Assembly (NCBI RefSeq): GCF_002234405.1
Contig: NZ_NMQT01000016.1
Coordinates: forward strand, 1 to 64,000
Origin: Amycolatopsis thailandensis
GTDB lineage: Bacteria; Actinomycetota; Actinomycetes; Mycobacteriales; Pseudonocardiaceae
Length of the DNA stretch: 64,000 nt
Direction: 5' to 3'
Part shown: positions 19,178 through 27,253 of the stretch, piece after piece
Position numbering within the stretch: the stretch's first letter is position 1
Layout: each line of letters opens with the position of its first letter
Program-made: the position numbers and the translations under genes
The notes under the pieces: model-generated
Seen by the model: only the letters and a program-made list of their open reading frames with translations
The model's database searches: none
What the model was told of the DNA's origin: nothing

Positions 19178-19867
19178 GTGCTCGAAAACTGGGTGGTCGT
19201 TCCCACCTGCCTGCCTGTCGTCCTCCGCCGTTGCCATGTTTGCCCGTCCGGGCGTTTCCGGGCGAACGGCAAGTTCCGTGTCAACGCCAACCACAAGCTC
19301 CTCGATGCCTGGCTCCTCGTGCGCTGCGTCGCGTGCGGGGACACCGCGAAGCTCACGATCCTGGAGCGGGTGAACGTGCGCTCCGTACGGCCCCGGCTTT
19401 TGGTTCGACTGCACGAGAACGACCCTGCTCTGGCCGCCGAACTGCTCGCCGATCCGGTCGTGCTGCGCCGTAACCGCGTCGCCCTCGATTGGGAGGGCGC
19501 CTGGCGGCTCTCCACCGGTGCCCCGGGTCACCAAGACTTTCGTGACGTCTCGGTTCGGTTCGCGGCGCGGATTCCGGTCCGGCCGGTGCGGTTGATCGCG
19601 GAAGGTTGCGGCCTTTCGCGGGCCGAAGTCGAGAGATTGATCGAAGAGGGGAAGGTGGTTTCGGCGGTGCGGTTGCGGGGGAAGGTCTCGGGCGACTTCA
19701 CCTTCACACTGAAACGCCCTCAAGGAGGCCTTCACGGACCGGTGTTCGGTGGCGAGCGACGGGGTGAAGGGGGCCGGCGGCGTTGTGAAAGCCACTTTCA
19801 CAACGTTGAAGGTTGCGAAAGTGGCTTTCACAACATCCGGAGCCGGAACACCCGCAAGCGACCATGA
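19178..19867 (+). CDS. DUF1062 family protein with repeat-encoded tail
   Basis: 229 residues from GTG 19178. The N-terminal 200 residues match the DUF1062 pattern: opening LENWVVVPTCLP, then CHVC and CVACG pairs (a likely zinc site, about 19-22 and 49-53), the fixed phrase FRANGKFRVNANHKLLDAWLL, and a C-terminal segment resembling an S4-like RNA-binding loop (GLSRAEVERLIEEGKV). Function is unknown; an RNA-related role is only suggested by the S4-like part. From about residue 202 the frame runs through the palindrome at 19782-19834, so the last 25-30 residues (CESHFHN, CESGFHN) are repeat-derived. Confidence 0.75.
   Translation: MLENWVVVPTCLPVVLRRCHVCPSGRFRANGKFRVNANHKLLDAWLLVRCVACGDTAKLTILERVNVRSVRPRLLVRLHENDPALAAELLADPVVLRRNRVALDWEGAWRLSTGAPGHQDFRDVSVRFAARIPVRPVRLIAEGCGLSRAEVERLIEEGKVVSAVRLRGKVSGDFTFTLKRPQGGLHGPVFGGERRGEGGRRRCESHFHNVEGCESGFHNIRSRNTRKRP
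19782..19834. repeat. Inverted repeat with GAAAGTGGCTTTCAC arms
   Basis: Perfect 18-base arms (19782-19799, 19817-19834) of GTTGTGAAAGCCACTTTC and its complement enclose a 17-base loop. Each arm holds its own minor dyad (GTGAAAG/CTTTCAC). It overlaps the 3' part of the DUF1062 reading frame and faces the convergent small gene at 19919. Confidence 0.85.
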
Positions 19868-19918
19868 ACTCTTTGCCCTGCCTCAATAGCAGCCCCTGCG
19901 TGCGTCACCCCAAGACCA

Positions 19919-20299
19919 TCAGATGGAAACAACGGCCGGAGTACCCCGGCTCCCGGAGATCTGGTTCAACGCCCACGCCTGCCCGAACTCGGCCAGCGCG
20001 GTCCCCGACCAGTATTCAGGAATACTGACGCCCTTCCACAACTGCATCTTCGGTCCTGCCAAGGTGCCGTGACTGACCTGAACCTGGACAGCGCCCTCGA
20101 CCCAGACGAAAACGAAGTGGGCGTACATGAACATCCACGCCTGCCTGCCCAGCAGGTCCCGGGTGAGGAGGGGCCCTTCGGACGCGTAAGGCGCCGTGTA
20201 GATGACCTGCTTCCGGTCGTTCCGATAGGTGATCTCCTGCGCGGTCACACCGGGTGGGAGCATTGAAGGAAGCACTGGATCGAAATTCCCCGCCGTCAT
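19919..20299 (-). CDS. Orphan protein of unknown function
   Basis: 126 residues, not recognised. Composition argues for a real protein: aromatic-rich (RQAWMFMYAHFVFVWVEGAV), acidic and basic residues mixed, no runs of Arg/Ala/Gly typical of shadow frames. No signal peptide and no clear membrane helix, though residues 55-70 are very hydrophobic. The region is visibly less G/C-rich than its neighbours, and a promoter-like pair lies upstream at 20323-20352. No Shine-Dalgarno sequence is evident before the ATG. It may be a laterally acquired single gene; another frame in the same stretch (20016-20372) looks like a shadow. Confidence 0.55.
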   Translation of the reverse strand: MTAGNFDPVLPSMLPPGVTAQEITYRNDRKQVIYTAPYASEGPLLTRDLLGRQAWMFMYAHFVFVWVEGAVQVQVSHGTLAGPKMQLWKGVSIPEYWSGTALAEFGQAWALNQISGSRGTPAVVSI

Positions 20300-20322
20300 G
20301 AGATTTCGCTTTATCGAAACTC

Positions 20323-20352
20323 AAGTTAGCGAGCACTCCGGCGCCCGGACAA
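20323..20352 (-). promoter_or_regulatory. Putative sigma-70-type promoter of the orphan gene
   Basis: On the minus strand TTGTCC (20347-20352) and TAACTT (20323-20328) are separated by 18 bases, 23 bases before the ATG at 20299. Both match actinobacterial housekeeping consensus moderately. No expression evidence is available. Confidence 0.4.
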
Positions 20353-20395
20353 GGCGCACGAAACCGATCCATTCCGACGGTCTAAAAAGATACCG

Positions 20396-21601
20396 TTATT
20401 GCAACAATGCAACACATTCGACGTGGTGCGTCATCGGGAAGGCGTCGAAAGCACGCAAGTCCACCAAGCCGTAGCCGTGCTCCTTGAACAGCGCGATGTC
20501 CCTGGCCAGCGCCGCCGGGTCGCAGGCCACGTAGACGATCCGGTCCGGCGAACCCTCCACAATGGACTCGACGACGGCTTTTCCGGCGCCCTTGCGCGGC
20601 GGGTCCAGGACGACGACATCGACCGGCTTCGGGGCGTCGGCCAGCAGGTGTTCGACGCGGCCGGAGCGCCAGCGGACCTGCGGGAGGTCGGCCAGGTTCT
20701 CCTCGCCGTCGGTCACGGCGCGGCGGCCGGACTCGATGGCCAGGACCCGTCCCCTCGGGCCGACCTGCGAAGCGAGCACGGACGCGAAGAGGCCGACACC
20801 GGCGTAGAGATCCCACGCCACGCCGTCACGCGGCGCCTCGGCCCATTCCGCGACGACGGCGGCGAGCACGTCCGCGGCGGCCGGGTGGACCTGCCAGAAG
20901 CCGTGGGCGTCGAGCCGCCAGTCGCGGCCGGCGGCGTGCTGCACGGCGAGGCCGCCCGACAGTTGCCGCGACCGGGTCTTCCCGTGGACCGTCGAAAGAT
21001 CACGAAGGTGCACCTGACCTTCGCCGTCCTTGGTGACCTCGATTTCGCTGCCGGGCCGCCAGTTCCGCGACACGACGTCGTCGAGCGCGCCGGGGACGGT
21101 GATCGGGCAGTCGTCGATCGGGATCACCCGGTGGCTGTGGTGCGCCCGGAACCCCGCGCGGCCGTCCTTGCCCGCGACGAGCCGGACGCGGCTGCGCCAG
21201 TCCAGCGGACCGCCGTCGAGCGCTTCGACGACGACTTCGCGGTCGATCCCGGCCAGCCTCTTCAGCTGCTCCATGACCACCGCGGCCTTGAGTTCACGCT
21301 GGTACCCCGGAGCGGCGTGCTGCCAGTCGCAGCCGCCGCACTCCCCCGGCGCCGCGAGCGGGCACGGCGGCTCCACACGTTCCGGTGACGCCTCCAGGAC
21401 CTCGATCGCGTCGGCGCGGCAGAAGGAACCGCCCTTGTCCTCGGTGACCGAGGCCAGGACCCGCTCGCCGGGCAGCGCGTGCCGCACGAAGACGACCCGG
21501 CCTTCGGTCCGCGCGACACAGTGCCCGCCGTGCGCGACCGCGCCGACCTCCAGCTCGATCGTCCGGCCGAGCCAGGTACCGGTCGACGCGTCCACACTCA
21601 T
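20396..21601 (-). CDS. Class I SAM-dependent RNA m5U methyltransferase (TrmA/RumA type)
   Basis: 401 residues. The N-terminus (about 8-65) is a TRAM RNA-binding domain. Next comes a Cys cluster (CPLAAPGECGGCDWQH, about 80-95) that binds a 4Fe-4S centre in RlmD-like members. The Rossmann methyltransferase domain carries DLYAGVGLFASVL and LDPPRKGAG, and the catalytic Cys lies in YVACDP. ATG 21601 overlaps the transporter stop (ATGA). Ortholog of Rv2689c by position. The rRNA or tRNA uridine target is not predictable here. The C-terminal HHVECVALL is the expected RumA/TrmA ending, so the gene is complete. Confidence 0.9.
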   Translation of the reverse strand: MSVDASTGTWLGRTIELEVGAVAHGGHCVARTEGRVVFVRHALPGERVLASVTEDKGGSFCRADAIEVLEASPERVEPPCPLAAPGECGGCDWQHAAPGYQRELKAAVVMEQLKRLAGIDREVVVEALDGGPLDWRSRVRLVAGKDGRAGFRAHHSHRVIPIDDCPITVPGALDDVVSRNWRPGSEIEVTKDGEGQVHLRDLSTVHGKTRSRQLSGGLAVQHAAGRDWRLDAHGFWQVHPAAADVLAAVVAEWAEAPRDGVAWDLYAGVGLFASVLASQVGPRGRVLAIESGRRAVTDGEENLADLPQVRWRSGRVEHLLADAPKPVDVVVLDPPRKGAGKAVVESIVEGSPDRIVYVACDPAALARDIALFKEHGYGLVDLRAFDAFPMTHHVECVALLQ

Positions 21602-23625
21602 TCTGCTTTGTCCTTCGTTTTCTCGGGTTGTTTGACGACCGGGGAGAAGCCGCGCCGCACGTCGCCCGCCGCCGGACGTGCCTTCCGGTCGCGTTTGATC
21701 GCCTTTTCCGACGATTCGAGCTGCCACGGCACGCTGGTCACCATGACACCGGGCTGGAACAGGAGCCGCCCCTTGAGCCGCAGCGCGCTCTGGTTGTGCA
21801 GGACCTGCTCCCACCAGTGCCCGACCACGTACTCGGGGATGAACACGGTCACCACGTTGCGCGGATTGTCGCCGCGGACGCGCTTCACGTAGTCCAGTAC
21901 GGGTTTCGTGATCTCGCGGTACGGCGATTCGATCACCTTCAGCGGCACCTTGAAATTGTGGTCGTCCCATTCCTGGACGAGTTTGCGCGTCTCGACGTCG
22001 TCGACGTTCACCGTGACGGCCTCGAGGACGTCCGGCCGCACGGCCTTGGCGTAGGAAAGCGCGCGCAGGGTCGGCAGGTGCAGTTTCGAAATCAGCACGA
22101 TCGCGTGGTTGCGCGACGGCAGGACGGCCGGTTTCCGGTCCATCTCGCGCAATTCCTCGGCGACCCGGTCGTAATGCTTGCGGATCGCGGTCATCAGCGC
22201 GTAGATGGCCACCATCGCCGCGATGGCGATCCAGGCGCCGAGCAGGAACTTCGTGACCAGCACGATGATCAGCACGGTGCCGGTCATGGTGAGGCCGATC
22301 GCGTTGACCGTCTGCGAACGCCGCATCCGCCGCCGCACCGCCGGATCGGTTTCCCTGGCCAGCAGGCGGTTCCAGTGCCGGATCATGCCCGCCTGGCTGA
22401 TCGTGAAGGACACGAAGACGCCCACGATGTAGAGCTGGATGAGCTTGGTGACCTCGGCGTCGAACGCGATGATCAGCACGAGCGCGAACGCCGCGAGGAA
22501 CAGGATGCCGTTCGAGAACGCCAGCCTGTCGCCCCGGGTGTGCAGCTGCCGCGGCAGGTAGCGGTCCTGCGCGAGGATCGAGCCGAGCACCGGGAAGCCG
22601 TTGAACGCGGTGTTCGCGGCCAGCAGCAGGATGATCCCGGTGACGAACGAGATGTAGTAGAAGCCCGGGGTGAAGTCGGCGAACACCGCGTGCGCGATCT
22701 GCGCGACGATCGTCTTCTGCTCGTACCCCGCCGGCGCGCCGGAAAGCTGGGTCTCCGGATGTTCGGCGAACTTGACCTCGGTGACGATCGCCAGCGTGAT
22801 GATGCCGACCAGCATCGTGACCGCGAGCACGCCCATCATCAGCAGCGTGGTCGCCGCGTTCTTCGACTTCGGTTTCCGGAACGCCGGGACACCGTTGCTG
22901 ATGGCCTCGACACCGGTCAGCGCGGCCGCACCGGAGGAGAACGTCCTCAGCAACAGGAAGAAGAACGCGAAACCGGTCAAAGAGGCTTCTTCGTGCAGTC
23001 CGAAATCGGCGCTTTCGGCGCGCATGTCGGCACCCGAGGCGGCCTCGATCAGCCCCCAGACGACCATCCCGAGAATGCCGATGATGAATCCGTAGGTCGG
23101 GATCGCGAACGCTTTGCCCGATTCGCGCACTCCGCGCAGATTCAGCGCGGTCAGCACGACCACGATGATGACCGCGGCGATCACCTTGTGCTGCGCCACC
23201 CACGGAATCGCGGAACCGATGTTCGCGACGCCGGAAGACGTCGAAACCGCGACGGTGAGCACGTAATCGACCAGCAGCGCGCTGGCGACGGTGAGGCCGA
23301 ATTTGCCGCCGAGGTTGGTGTTGGCGACTTCGTAGTCACCGCCGCCGCTGGGATAGGCGTGCACGTTCTGCCGATAGGAGGCGACCACGACCAGCATGAC
23401 GAGCGCGACGGCGACGCCGATCCACGGCGCGAACGCGTACGCGGACAGGCCCGCGACACTGAGGGTCAGAAAGATTTCCTCAGGCGCGTAGGCGACGCTC
23501 GACAACGCGTCGGACGCGAAAATCGGCAGCGCGATGCGCTTCGGCAGCAGCGTATGCGAGAGGCGGTCACTCCGGAATGGACGTCCGAGGACGAGCCGCT
23601 TCAATACGGTCGGGAACTTCGACAC
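21598..23625 (-). CDS. KimA-like APC-superfamily potassium transporter
   Basis: 675 residues: about 12 transmembrane helices (residues 45-450) preceded by a cytosolic LVLGRPFRSDRLSHTLLPKRIALPIFASDALSSVAYAPEEI segment (only its ends are diagnostic) and followed by a ~200-residue cytosolic domain with an alternating beta/alpha pattern like universal stress proteins. This architecture is that of KimA, the high-affinity K+ importer of Bacillus. The gene is the positional counterpart of Rv2690c and diverges from two TrkA-type K+ proteins, which supports K+ as substrate. No ydaO/c-di-AMP riboswitch could be recognised in the 151-base gap upstream. GTG start; 4-base overlap with the methyltransferase. 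Confidence 0.75.
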   Translation of the reverse strand: MSKFPTVLKRLVLGRPFRSDRLSHTLLPKRIALPIFASDALSSVAYAPEEIFLTLSVAGLSAYAFAPWIGVAVALVMLVVVASYRQNVHAYPSGGGDYEVANTNLGGKFGLTVASALLVDYVLTVAVSTSSGVANIGSAIPWVAQHKVIAAVIIVVVLTALNLRGVRESGKAFAIPTYGFIIGILGMVVWGLIEAASGADMRAESADFGLHEEASLTGFAFFFLLLRTFSSGAAALTGVEAISNGVPAFRKPKSKNAATTLLMMGVLAVTMLVGIITLAIVTEVKFAEHPETQLSGAPAGYEQKTIVAQIAHAVFADFTPGFYYISFVTGIILLLAANTAFNGFPVLGSILAQDRYLPRQLHTRGDRLAFSNGILFLAAFALVLIIAFDAEVTKLIQLYIVGVFVSFTISQAGMIRHWNRLLARETDPAVRRRMRRSQTVNAIGLTMTGTVLIIVLVTKFLLGAWIAIAAMVAIYALMTAIRKHYDRVAEELREMDRKPAVLPSRNHAIVLISKLHLPTLRALSYAKAVRPDVLEAVTVNVDDVETRKLVQEWDDHNFKVPLKVIESPYREITKPVLDYVKRVRGDNPRNVVTVFIPEYVVGHWWEQVLHNQSALRLKGRLLFQPGVMVTSVPWQLESSEKAIKRDRKARPAAGDVRRGFSPVVKQPEKTKDKAE

Positions 23626-23776
23626 CTGGGAAGACTAGCTGTGACGCGCAGCGTCTCCGTTGAGGGTGGCGGCGGGGAGGACGGTGGAGTAACGGTCGGT
23701 CCCCACGGTAGGTTCGGCGCTGGTATGTCTGGGTACCTGCGGACGGGTGAACGTCCGAAGACTAAGGAGGCAGGGC

Positions 23777-24442
23777 GTGCACGTGGTGATCATGGGATGC
23801 GGCCGGGTCGGCGCATCCCTTGCCGCGGCGCTGGAGCGGCTGGGGCACGAAGTCGCCATCATCGACAAGACCCAGCAGGCGTTCCGGCGGCTCGGCAGTG
23901 ATTTCCACGGTCAGCAGGTGGTCGGCGTCGGCTTCGACCGGCAGGTGCTGATCGAGGCCGGGATCGAACGCGCGGGTGCTTTCGCGGCGGTGTCCAGCGG
24001 CGACAACTCCAACATCATCTCGGCTCGCGTGGCCAGGGAGAACTTCGGCGTCGACAAGGTCGTCGCCAGGATCTACGACCACAAGCGCGCGGCCGTCTAC
24101 GAACGGCTCGGCATCCCGACCGTGGCGACCGTGCCGTGGACGACCGACCGGTTCCTGCGCACCCTGCTGCCCGACGGCGTCGCCTCGGAGTGGCGGGATC
24201 CCTCGGGCAGCGTGGCGCTCCTGCAACTCCCCCTGCACGAGGGCTGGGTCGGGCACAGCGTGCGCGACCTGCAGGACACCACCGGCGCGCGGGTCGCGTT
24301 CATCATGCGGTTCGGCACCGCCGTCCTGCCCGACACCAAGGCCGTGATCCAGGCGGACGACGTCGTGTACGTCGCCGCGAAATCAGGCACCGTCAGCGAC
24401 GTGACCAGCGTCGCCGCTCGCGAACCGGAAGAGGAGAACTGA
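23777..24442 (+). CDS. ceoB: TrkA-type potassium uptake protein CeoB
   Basis: 221 residues. Residues 1-120 form a Rossmann RCK_N domain starting VHVVIMGCGRVGASLA with the acidic end of strand 2 (AIIDKTQ), which binds NAD(H)/ATP; residues 140-215 form RCK_C. GTG 23777 follows AAGGAGG. The stop overlaps the ceoC start (TGATG). TrkA/Ceo proteins form the cytosolic ring gating a K+ channel or transporter. No TrkH/KtrB membrane subunit lies in the window, so the divergent KimA-like protein could be the partner (inference). Confidence 0.9.
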   Translation: MHVVIMGCGRVGASLAAALERLGHEVAIIDKTQQAFRRLGSDFHGQQVVGVGFDRQVLIEAGIERAGAFAAVSSGDNSNIISARVARENFGVDKVVARIYDHKRAAVYERLGIPTVATVPWTTDRFLRTLLPDGVASEWRDPSGSVALLQLPLHEGWVGHSVRDLQDTTGARVAFIMRFGTAVLPDTKAVIQADDVVYVAAKSGTVSDVTSVAAREPEEEN

Positions 24443-25098
24443 TGCGGGTCGCGATTGCCGGGGCCGGCGCGGTCGGCCGGTCGATCGCCGCGGAGCTGAT
24501 CGACGGGCGTCACCAGGTGATGCTCATCGAACGCGAGGCCGACCAGTTCGAGCCGCACACCGTGGAGCAGGCCGACTGGGTGCTGGGCGACGCGTGCGAG
24601 GTGTCGATCCTGGAGGAGTCCGGGATCGAGCAGTGCGACGTCGTGATCGCCGCGACCGGCGACGACAAGGCGAACCTGGTGGTGTCGCTGCTGGCGAAGA
24701 CCGAGTTCGCGGTGCGCCGGGTGGTGGCGCGGGTGAACAATCCGGCCAACGAGTGGCTGTTCAACGACGCCTGGGGCGTCGACGTCGCCGTGTCGACCCC
24801 GCGGATGCTCGCGGCGATGGTCGAGGAGGCGGTGAGCGTCGGCGATCTGGTGCGGCTGATGACGTTCCGGCAGAGCCAGGCGAACCTCGTCGAACTCACC
24901 CTCCCGGAGGAGACCCCGCTGGCGGGCAAGGCCGTCAGCGAGATCAACCTGCCGAGGGACGCGGCGCTGGTGACGATCCTGCGCGGGGACCGGGTGATCG
25001 TGCCGCAGCCCGAAGACCCGCTGGAGCCGGGTGACGAGCTGCTGTTCGTGGCGACGTCGGACGTGGAGCCGGAGATCCGGACCGCGCTGGGTTATTAG
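24442..25098 (+). CDS. ceoC: TrkA-type potassium uptake protein CeoC
   Basis: 218 residues, paralogous to ceoB and coupled to it by a 1-base overlap. Domains: RCK_N from MRVAIAGAGAVGRSIA to about residue 125, with IEREADQ after strand 2, then RCK_C about 140-215 ending in LLFVATSDVEPEI. The split of the two RCK repeats over two genes is the actinobacterial arrangement (Rv2691/Rv2692). It converges on DUF3159 with only 11 bases between the stops. Confidence 0.9.
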   Translation: MRVAIAGAGAVGRSIAAELIDGRHQVMLIEREADQFEPHTVEQADWVLGDACEVSILEESGIEQCDVVIAATGDDKANLVVSLLAKTEFAVRRVVARVNNPANEWLFNDAWGVDVAVSTPRMLAAMVEEAVSVGDLVRLMTFRQSQANLVELTLPEETPLAGKAVSEINLPRDAALVTILRGDRVIVPQPEDPLEPGDELLFVATSDVEPEIRTALGY

Positions 25099-25109
25099 AA
25101 GCGGGGTTA

Positions 25110-25853
25110 CTAGTTCTCCGTGACGGGCGCCTGCGCGTACTTCGCGCGCAGGCGAGCCTCGACCTCTTCGTCGGTCTCCTCGGCGGGGGCCTCTTCGGCC
25201 AGCGCCTTGAGGTGCTTGTCCGACCGCCGGACCGCCCAGACGACGGTGAGCAGGCCGAGCGCGTACAGCGGGTAGCCCATCGCGATCTTCGCGAAGGCCA
25301 GCCAGCCGGTGTAGTCCTCGTCGTAGAGCCAGCGCTGCACGACGAACCGGGCACCGAAGATCAGCGCCATGGCGCCGGTCGCGATCGAATAGGCGATCAG
25401 CGACTTCTTGTCCTTGCGCCAGGCTTGACCGCTGCCGTTGAGCGCGTTCCACACCACCCCGGCGAGCGGCCAGCGCACGACGATCGACAGCACGAAGACG
25501 CCGAAGTAGACCAGGCTCGTCCAGATGCCGAACAGGAAGAAGCCCTTGGCCGATCCGGTCCGGTACGCGATGAACGCCGCGATCGCCACGCCGAAGAACC
25601 CGGAGATGGCGGGCTGCAGCGGCTCCTTGCGCACGATCCGCAGCACGGTGATCGCCACCGCGCTGCCCACCGCGGCCCAGATCCCGACCGTGAGGCCGAA
25701 GATGGAGTTCGCGATGACGAACACGATGACCGGCAGCGAGGAATAGAACAGTCCCGACAGCCCGCCCATCTGTTCCAGCAGGGTGGGCTGCGGCTTGTCG
25801 GCCTCGTCCGGTTCCCCGGTCTTCTTCTGGTCGCCGCCGGCGGGTTCAGTCAC
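25110..25853 (-). CDS. DUF3159 membrane protein
   Basis: 247 residues, GTG start. A charged N-terminal tail precedes LLEQMGGLSGLFYSSLPVIVFV, the start of five to six transmembrane helices (about 30-210), and a Glu-rich cytosolic C-terminus ends the protein. This is the DUF3159 pattern; it is in the position of Rv2693c. Function unknown; proximity to K+ genes is conserved. It follows the OB-fold gene by 9 bases in the same direction, so the two are likely cotranscribed. Confidence 0.85.
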   Translation of the reverse strand: MTEPAGGDQKKTGEPDEADKPQPTLLEQMGGLSGLFYSSLPVIVFVIANSIFGLTVGIWAAVGSAVAITVLRIVRKEPLQPAISGFFGVAIAAFIAYRTGSAKGFFLFGIWTSLVYFGVFVLSIVVRWPLAGVVWNALNGSGQAWRKDKKSLIAYSIATGAMALIFGARFVVQRWLYDEDYTGWLAFAKIAMGYPLYALGLLTVVWAVRRSDKHLKALAEEAPAEETDEEVEARLRAKYAQAPVTEN

Positions 25854-25862
25854 GATGCGGGA

Positions 25863-26243
25863 TCAACTCACAGGGCTCTGAAGTTCGTAATACGGGTTGT
25901 AAAGCACCTTCTGACCATCACGTTCGGCCATCCGGCCGCGCACCTTGATGGTTCGCCCGGGTTCGATCCCGGGGATCCGGCGGCGTCCGAGCCAGATTAG
26001 CGTCACACCCTGTGTGCCGTCGAACAGCTCGGCCTGCAGTGTCGCCGCTTCGTTGGTCGGGCAGAGCTCCACAGTGCGGAGTCTGCCGAGCACCGTCACC
26101 TCTTGACCCGACCGGCAGTCGCAGGCGCGCTGCGCTCCGCCGGCCTCGGATTTTTCGGAGAGGTCGTCGGCGTCGAGATCCTCGACGTCGCTGGTCAGCT
26201 TGCGAACCAACCGGCTGAAGTAGCCGCCGTCTTTGGCGGGCAT
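25863..26243 (-). CDS. OB-fold nucleic-acid-binding domain protein
   Basis: 126 residues from ATG 26243. Residues 1-35 are charged (SRLVRKLTSDVEDLDADDL); about 45-118 form an OB-fold of the tRNA-anticodon/RecG type (QEVTVLGRLRTVEL, LEAELFDGT-like, GVTLIWLGRRRIPGIEPGRTIKVRG). It occupies the Rv2694c position. Nucleic-acid or ligand target unknown. A longer upstream frame to 26576 has shadow composition and underlies the divergent gene, so the short start is used. Confidence 0.85.
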   Translation of the reverse strand: MPAKDGGYFSRLVRKLTSDVEDLDADDLSEKSEAGGAQRACDCRSGQEVTVLGRLRTVELCPTNEAATLQAELFDGTQGVTLIWLGRRRIPGIEPGRTIKVRGRMAERDGQKVLYNPYYELQSPVS

Positions 26244-26345
26244 AACGGTGCTCCTGTGCTCCGGGGCCCCCGACTGAACGGCCCGTGCGTGATCCAGCGT
26301 AACTGTGTCCGGACCAGGACAACCTGTTTGGGAGAAGATCGCAAC

Positions 26346-27059
26346 GTGACCTCCGCTATTCCGCCTACGACGGCAGTCGTACTCCCCGGCACCGGGTCCG
26401 ACGAAGTGTTCGCGCGCAGCGTGTTCTCCGGTCCGCTGCGGGCACTCGGCGTCCGGTTGCTCACCCCGCCGCCGCCCCCGGGAGACCGGCTCGCGGACGG
26501 CTATCTCACGGAGCTGGACAGGCTGTCGGGCGAGCACGGTCCGCTGCTCGTCGGCGGCATCTCGTTCGGCGCGCACCTCTCGGCGGAGTGGGCCGTCCGC
26601 AATCCGGGGCGCTGCACCGGCCTGCTGGCCGCGCTCCCGGCCTGGAACGGCCCGGCCGGGCGAGCACCCGCGTCGCTCGCCGCGCGGCTGTCAGCGGATC
26701 TGGTGGCCGGAAACGGGGTCGACGGCGCGCTGGCGAAATCGTCGGACGGCGTCCCGGACTGGCTCTCCACCGAACTCGGCCGCGCGTGGCGGCGGCACGG
26801 CGAGGGACTGGTGGCGAGCCTGCGGACGGCCGCGTCACATCCCGCGCCGTCGCTCGAAGACCTCAAGGGCCTCGACGTGCCCGCGGGGATCGGCGCCTGC
26901 GTGGACGATCCGATCCATCCAGTGGAAGTCGCCCGGGTGTGGGCGGACGCCCTGCCGCGCGCCGAGGTCGGCGAGTCGACGCTCACCGCCCTCGGCGCGG
27001 ACCGGGAATCCCTGGGCCGGGCGACCGTGCTGGCCTGGCTGAAGGCACGGAACCGCTAA
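26346..27059 (+). CDS. Alpha/beta-hydrolase fold protein
   Basis: 237 residues, GTG start, 102 bases from the divergent OB-fold gene. The nucleophile elbow is GISFG (about residue 77) after the strand LLVGG; an early VVLPGTGSDE loop supplies the oxyanion hole, and the late DDPIHPVEVARVW plausibly holds catalytic Asp and His. It is the positional ortholog of Rv2695. A small lipid or ester hydrolase role is possible; the substrate is unknown. Confidence 0.8.
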   Translation: MTSAIPPTTAVVLPGTGSDEVFARSVFSGPLRALGVRLLTPPPPPGDRLADGYLTELDRLSGEHGPLLVGGISFGAHLSAEWAVRNPGRCTGLLAALPAWNGPAGRAPASLAARLSADLVAGNGVDGALAKSSDGVPDWLSTELGRAWRRHGEGLVASLRTAASHPAPSLEDLKGLDVPAGIGACVDDPIHPVEVARVWADALPRAEVGESTLTALGADRESLGRATVLAWLKARNR

Positions 27060-27173
27060 CCGGCGTCGGCAGGGCGACCGGTGGCGCACGGTCTCCCCAA
27101 GGGCGCCCCGCGCCCGACGGAGACTTCACCGTCGCGCGCCCTCTTTCGGGCCGAAGGCCCACGAAAACGCGAT

Positions 27174-27225
27174 GAAGGGGCGCCTCCGCACCCAACGTGA
27201 GTTACGTACGAAACGGCGCCCCTTC
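27174..27225. terminator. Long-loop hairpin between convergent genes
   Basis: GAAGGGGCGCC (27174-27184) pairs with GGCGCCCCTTC (27215-27225) around a 30-base loop; GCGCGCTTTTCG follows on the plus strand. It is the best terminator candidate for both the hydrolase (26346+) and DUF3710 (27254-) transcripts. Confidence 0.55.
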
Positions 27226-27253
27226 GGCGCGCTTTTCGTCAGCGCGCGACAGA

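Noticed and set aside
19919-20372. Alternative 118-codon frame in the orphan-gene patch (20016-20372)
   Set aside because: Arg/Gly-rich shadow composition compared with the aromatic, balanced 126-residue frame.
20396-23203. Extended 935-codon frame for the RNA methyltransferase
   Set aside because: The part upstream of ATG 21601 is a shadow of the KimA-like gene; the overlap ATGA marks the true start.
23626-23776. c-di-AMP (ydaO) riboswitch upstream of the KimA-like gene
   Set aside because: Only 151 bases shared with the divergent ceoB promoter and no recognisable conserved ydaO core.
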